8,105 bases of DNA from JADJNW01 sp964549655 (GTDB lineage Bacteria; Bacteroidota; Bacteroidia; Chitinophagales; Saprospiraceae): NCBI GenBank assembly GCA_964549655.1, contig CAZJXN010000202.1:1-8105 (forward strand). Reading direction: 5' to 3'. This document shows, in pieces, positions 4,816 to 8,105 of this stretch. A program made the translations under genes and the position numbers. Below the pieces are notes generated by a model that was given only the letters and a program-made list of their open reading frames with translations, did not search any database and had not been told where the DNA came from. Positions within the stretch are counted from its first letter, which is position 1. The number at the start of each line of letters is the position of its first letter.

Positions 4816-6741
4816 TTAACTTGTCACCTCCGCCAATGCTGGCATATCACTCGCCACCGCCACATCCTCCACCTCATCTATTTCATACCTTAAATTCTCA
4901 ATAATAAACTCCTGTCGATCCGGCGAGTTCTTTCCCATATAATACGCCAAAATCTTATCCAAATCCGCCCCTTCATTTACCACCACCGAGTCCAAGCGAA
5001 TATTCTCCCCAATAAAATCCCCAAATTCATCCGGTGAAATTTCACCCAAACCCTTGAAGCGCGTGATTTCCGGCTTCCCTTTCAATTTTTTAATCGCGCT
5101 TTGCTTTTCCTTTTCGCTGTAACAATAAAACGTCTTCTGCTTATCGCGCACTCGAAACAACGGCGTATCCAGAATGTACAAATGCCCATTCCGCACCAAA
5201 TCCGGAAAAAATTGCAAGAAAAAAGTCAACAACAACAATCGAATGTGCATTCCATCCACGTCGGCATCGGTCGCAATCACCACGCGCCCATAGCGCAATT
5301 CATCCAAGCCATCTTCAATATTCAGCGCGTGTTGCAACAAGTTAAATTCCTCATTTTCGTACACCACTTTTTTCGTCAAACCAAAGCAATTCAAAGGTTT
5401 TCCGCGCAAACTAAACACCGCCTGCGTCTGCACATTCCGCGCTTTCGTAATCGAACCGCTCGCTGAATCCCCTTCCGTGATGAAAACCGTCGTCGCTTTG
5501 CGCAAATCTTCGGCTACTTTCTTGGGTGGATCGTTGAAGTGAATCCGGCAATCCCGCAGCTTTTTGTTATGCAAATTGGCTTTCTTCGCGCGCTGATTTG
5601 CCAGTTGTCGAATGCCCGCAATTTCCTTCCGCTCCCGCTCCGACTGCTTGATGCGCGACTCAATCGCCTTCGCCACGTCCTCATGCGTGTGCAAAAAATT
5701 ATCCAACTTCTCTTTCAAAAAATTCACCACATACGTCCGAATCGTCGGTCCCTCCGGTCCCATTTCCGCCGAACCCAGCTTGGTTTTCGTCTGCGATTCA
5801 AACAACGGCTCCTCCACGCGCACACTCACCGCCGCCACAATCGAAGCCAAAATATCCTTCCTATCAAAATTACTTTTCCCAAAAAACTTCTGCATCGTCT
5901 CCACCACGCCATCCCGAAAAGCGTTCAGGTGCGTACCGCCCTGCGTCGTATTCTGCCCATTTACAAACGAATAATACTGCTCCCCATAATGATTCCCATG
6001 CGAAATCGCCACTTCAATATCCCCATTTTTCAAATGAATAATCGGATACCGCAAATGCTCCGCCTGCGTCTTGCGACTCAACAAATCCAACAATCCGTGC
6101 TTCGACTGAATAATCGTTCCATTAAAATTCAGCTTCAATCCCGCATTCAAATACGCATAATTCCACAACTGATTTTCCAGATACTCGTGCCGAAATTTGT
6201 ATTTTTTGAACACCGAACTATCCGGTCGGAACGTCACAATTGTGCCGTTCGCCTCGCTCGCTTTTTGCACTTTCGCATCATTGGTCAATTCGCCCGCCTC
6301 AAATTCCGCCACTTTCGTCTGCCCGTCGCGCACCGCCTGCACCTTGAAGTATTCCGACAGCGCATTCACCGCCTTCGTCCCCACGCCATTCAAGCCCACC
6401 GATTTCTTAAACGCCTTCGAGTCATACTTCCCGCCGGTATTGATTTGGCTCACACACTCCACCACCTTGCCCAGCGGAATCCCGCGCCCATAATCGCGCA
6501 CCGTCACCGTGCCATCCTCCACCATGATATCTATCTGCCGACCATGCCCCATCACAAACTCATCAATCGAGTTATCAATCACCTCCTTCACCAGCACATA
6601 AATCCCATCATCCGCCGAGGCACCATCGCCCAGCTTCCCAATATACATCCCCGGACGCATCCGAATATGCTCCCGCCAATCCAGCGACCGAATATTCTCC
6701 TCGGTATAACTCCCCACCTGCGCTAATACATTATTTTCCAT
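4816..6741 (-). CDS. parE: DNA topoisomerase IV subunit B
   Basis: The 641-residue product is a complete type IIA topoisomerase B subunit, which binds and hydrolyses ATP to drive strand passage and chromosome decatenation with ParC. The GHKL ATPase part carries EVIDNSIDE (Glu53, Asn57, Asp60), RDYGRGIP (Asp83) and the ATP-lid stretch GLNGVG (116-121). The transducer has QTKTKLG with Gln317 and Lys319. The TOPRIM domain has ITEGDSASGS (Glu423), RGKPLN (446-451) and DADVDG (Asp492, Asp494, Asp496), then RFKGLGEISPDEF (561-573). AFKKSVGLNGVG instead of the GyrB form SYKVSGGLHGVG supports ParE over GyrB. Length is normal and no key residue is missing. The ATG at 6741 is preceded by an A/T-rich heptamer tract. 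No parC follows; the toxin-antitoxin patch and a second parE tail lie downstream instead. Confidence 0.96.
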   Translation of the reverse strand: MENNVLAQVGSYTEENIRSLDWREHIRMRPGMYIGKLGDGASADDGIYVLVKEVIDNSIDEFVMGHGRQIDIMVEDGTVTVRDYGRGIPLGKVVECVSQINTGGKYDSKAFKKSVGLNGVGTKAVNALSEYFKVQAVRDGQTKVAEFEAGELTNDAKVQKASEANGTIVTFRPDSSVFKKYKFRHEYLENQLWNYAYLNAGLKLNFNGTIIQSKHGLLDLLSRKTQAEHLRYPIIHLKNGDIEVAISHGNHYGEQYYSFVNGQNTTQGGTHLNAFRDGVVETMQKFFGKSNFDRKDILASIVAAVSVRVEEPLFESQTKTKLGSAEMGPEGPTIRTYVVNFLKEKLDNFLHTHEDVAKAIESRIKQSERERKEIAGIRQLANQRAKKANLHNKKLRDCRIHFNDPPKKVAEDLRKATTVFITEGDSASGSITKARNVQTQAVFSLRGKPLNCFGLTKKVVYENEEFNLLQHALNIEDGLDELRYGRVVIATDADVDGMHIRLLLLTFFLQFFPDLVRNGHLYILDTPLFRVRDKQKTFYCYSEKEKQSAIKKLKGKPEITRFKGLGEISPDEFGDFIGENIRLDSVVVNEGADLDKILAYYMGKNSPDRQEFIIENLRYEIDEVEDVAVASDMPALAEVTS

Positions 6742-6753
6742 TCCTAACTTTAC

Positions 6754-6781
6754 TTTTACATTTTACATTTAAAATTTTACA
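6754..6781. repeat. Short heptamer tandem repeat TTTTACA upstream of parE
   Basis: TTTTACA occurs at 6754, 6761 and 6775, with a degenerate unit (TTTAAAA) at 6768, so four 7-bp units lie in register. The tract is 12 bp from the parE start codon, in its leader or promoter. A change in copy number would alter spacing there. Confidence 0.6.
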
Positions 6782-6796
6782 TTTTGCGGTTTCTTT

Positions 6797-6872
6797 GGGC
6801 GTGCCCCTACGGGTCGGGCTATCCGCTCTCACCTCCCTACGGTCGGTACCGCTCCTATCCCTCACGCACCCC
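6797..6872 (+). repeat. Structured GC-rich intergenic repeat of Bacteroidota type
   Basis: A GC-rich island in AT-rich surroundings begins GGGCGTGCCCC and ends CTATCCCTCACGCACCCC. The ends pair (GCGTG 6799-6803 with CACGC 6863-6867). Inside are smaller fold-back parts such as CCC/GGG near 6804-6813 and the palindrome CGGTACCG (6844-6851). I recall dispersed elements with the same two ends and a variable middle in many Bacteroidota genomes; that is memory, not a search. It separates the fic stop from parE and could end fic transcription or shape parE mRNA. Confidence 0.6.
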
Positions 6873-6895
6873 ACGTCTCCAAATCCAAATTTTCG

Positions 6896-8020
6896 TTAAA
6901 AACCATTTTCAGAATCGTTTACTATTTTTTTTACAGCCATTCCTTTAATAGTCTCTATAATTTCCGAGAGTTCAGGATGGTCTTTAACATTTATAGATTC
7001 TAATAATTCATTGATTATTTCCTTGATTTTTCCAATCTTTTCTGCTAAATCATCAATCTTTTCGTCTTGTTTTTCTTTTTCATTTAGATGTTTTTGTAAA
7101 TCCTCTTTCTCTGCTTTATTTAGCCTGTTCTTGTTGAGCAATTGCGCAATAGAAATATCGTTATTTTTTGCTTGCTGACAAAGTAAAGTAAGTTCTTTTT
7201 CTATATCCTCAAATTCCTCTACAGGTTCCCCTCTCGCCCCCCGCACCATCAAATCCAACGACCTTTCTAAATTCTCCCCAATGTATTCGATAAACGGCTC
7301 TAATAACCCCGCATCCGCCTGCCGCAGCGCCGCAAAGTAATGTAGCTTATCCTCGGTTTTAATAATCACCGGCGGCAAGCGATGTTGCAGCAATATAAAA
7401 TTCATCAAAATCCGCGCCGTCCGTCCATTGCCATCATCAAACGGATGAATCCGTATAAAGCGATAATGAAACAAAGCCGCCAATTGCAAAGGATGCAATT
7501 CATTTTTTTCCTTTTCCGACCGATACCACGCTAACAAGTCGTGCATCATAGAAGGCGTTTCCTCCGGCGTTGCAAAGTAGAATATTTCGCCAGTGACAGT
7601 TACGACATTATTTGGCGAACTTTTATACTGTCCTATTTGAATCCATTTCTTGGTCGGCTGTCCATTCGGTGTCAAGGCATCCACTTGGTACGGCTCTTTC
7701 AACAACAATTCATGCAATTGCCGAATAAAATTTTCCGTCAATGGGCGTTCTTCTTTTACTACTTCCTCAATCCATTTAATTGCCTCATTGTGCCCCGTCA
7801 TTTCCAGATGGTCTTTCAACGGCTTGCCTTGCGCGGTAATTCCAAATAAAATCAACGCCTTCGTCTCCCCATACGTCAGTGAATTCCCTTCCAAATGATT
7901 CGAATGATAATTCCAGTCCAGCCGAAATTTTTGCATAATCCGACCTTCGCGTTCTGCATCCAGCGGGCGCAGCGCCTCCAGTTCCGTTTTTAGCTGGTCT
8001 ATTTTTTGCAGAATTTCCAT
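6896..8020 (-). CDS. Fic-domain AMP-transferase, class II (self-inhibited)
   Basis: The 374-residue product has the complete Fic motif HPFDDGNGR (His192 to Arg200), followed by TARILMN. This active site transfers AMP from ATP to a hydroxyl of a target protein. The flap GQYKSSPNNV (130-139) should position the target. An N-terminal inhibitory motif SNHLEG (Ser40, Glu44, Gly45) marks class II, in which the glutamate blocks productive ATP binding until released. The C-terminal third (about 275-374) is highly charged, with Glu/Lys-rich helices (LQKHLNEKEKQDEKIDDLAEK) that look like a coiled coil, where many relatives have a winged helix. I chose the ATG at 8020 over an in-frame TTG at 8068: a -7 element lies between them and GGAG sits 4 nt before the ATG. 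It lies upstream of parE on the same strand, 154 bp apart. Confidence 0.93.
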   Translation of the reverse strand: MEILQKIDQLKTELEALRPLDAEREGRIMQKFRLDWNYHSNHLEGNSLTYGETKALILFGITAQGKPLKDHLEMTGHNEAIKWIEEVVKEERPLTENFIRQLHELLLKEPYQVDALTPNGQPTKKWIQIGQYKSSPNNVVTVTGEIFYFATPEETPSMMHDLLAWYRSEKEKNELHPLQLAALFHYRFIRIHPFDDGNGRTARILMNFILLQHRLPPVIIKTEDKLHYFAALRQADAGLLEPFIEYIGENLERSLDLMVRGARGEPVEEFEDIEKELTLLCQQAKNNDISIAQLLNKNRLNKAEKEDLQKHLNEKEKQDEKIDDLAEKIGKIKEIINELLESINVKDHPELSEIIETIKGMAVKKIVNDSENGF

Positions 8021-8034
8021 TTTGCTCCGTGCTA

Positions 8035-8069
8035 CAAATCTACTTAAAAAATCGCTTTTAATCAGCAAA
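8035..8069 (-). promoter_or_regulatory. Predicted promoter of the fic gene
   Basis: On the minus strand, TTTG (8069-8066) is followed after 23 bp by TAGATTTG (8042-8035), a full match to the -7 consensus; the spacer is 2-4 bp longer than usual. The transcript would start near 8028, giving a leader of under 10 nt before the ATG at 8020. Confidence 0.5.
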
Positions 8070-8105
8070 TTGTTTTAAAAAAATTTGAATCTAACTTTTT
8101 GTATA

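Noticed and set aside
5539..6726. A 395-codon open frame on the plus strand opposite parE
   Set aside because: Its product is a low-complexity chain rich in Arg, His, Ile, Leu and Pro with no domain, as expected of the antisense of a well-conserved coding region; parE on the other strand explains the openness.
8021..8068. TTG start adding 16 residues to the Fic protein
   Set aside because: A perfect -7 element lies inside the extension, and family members begin near the ATG at 8020.

Overview
The window looks like chromosomal DNA of a member of the Bacteroidota. Three points support this. Several genes sit behind the phylum's -7 promoter element TAnnTTTG and have no Shine-Dalgarno sequence. 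The topoisomerase IV B subunit is of the Bacteroidota type (AFKKSVGLNGVG, 641 residues). A structured intergenic repeat opening GGGCGTGCCCC and closing CTATCCCTCACGC has the style of a dispersed element I recall from Bacteroidota genomes. I cannot name genus or species.

Left part (1-2971). A membrane protein that runs off the left edge (minus strand, from 471) diverges from a lipoprotein with a trypsin-like catalytic layout (706-1713). The AT-rich gap between them holds seven GTGA motifs at 20-21 bp pitch, four on one strand and three on the other, mirrored around position 560. Two small exported proteins of unknown function follow: a 173-residue secreted protein and a 159-residue cysteine-rich lipoprotein. 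The block closes with a clear intrinsic terminator (2931-2971).

Middle part (3008-4791) is a toxin-antitoxin patch. mntA-hepT (plus strand, ATGA overlap) is a nucleotidyltransferase/HEPN-RNase pair with all key motifs. It converges, 6 bp away, on a severed copy of the last ~60 codons of parE (3663-3848). A featureless ~170 bp stretch follows. Next is a DUF433 antitoxin / DUF5615 PIN-like toxin pair on the minus strand, in which the toxin gene carries an apparent 1-nt deletion. The parE fragment is about 87% identical to the tail of the intact gene, but the changes are mostly silent. This suggests that the two tails diverged as working genes and were later brought together by insertion or recombination at the parE 3' end.

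Right part (4816-8105), all on the minus strand. A complete parE is preceded by a heptamer repeat tract and the structured intergenic repeat. Upstream of these lies a class II Fic AMP-transferase gene with its own promoter. Fic toxins are known to AMPylate GyrB/ParE at a conserved tyrosine; this ParE has Phe111 there. No RNA genes, CRISPR array, transposase or integrase were seen.
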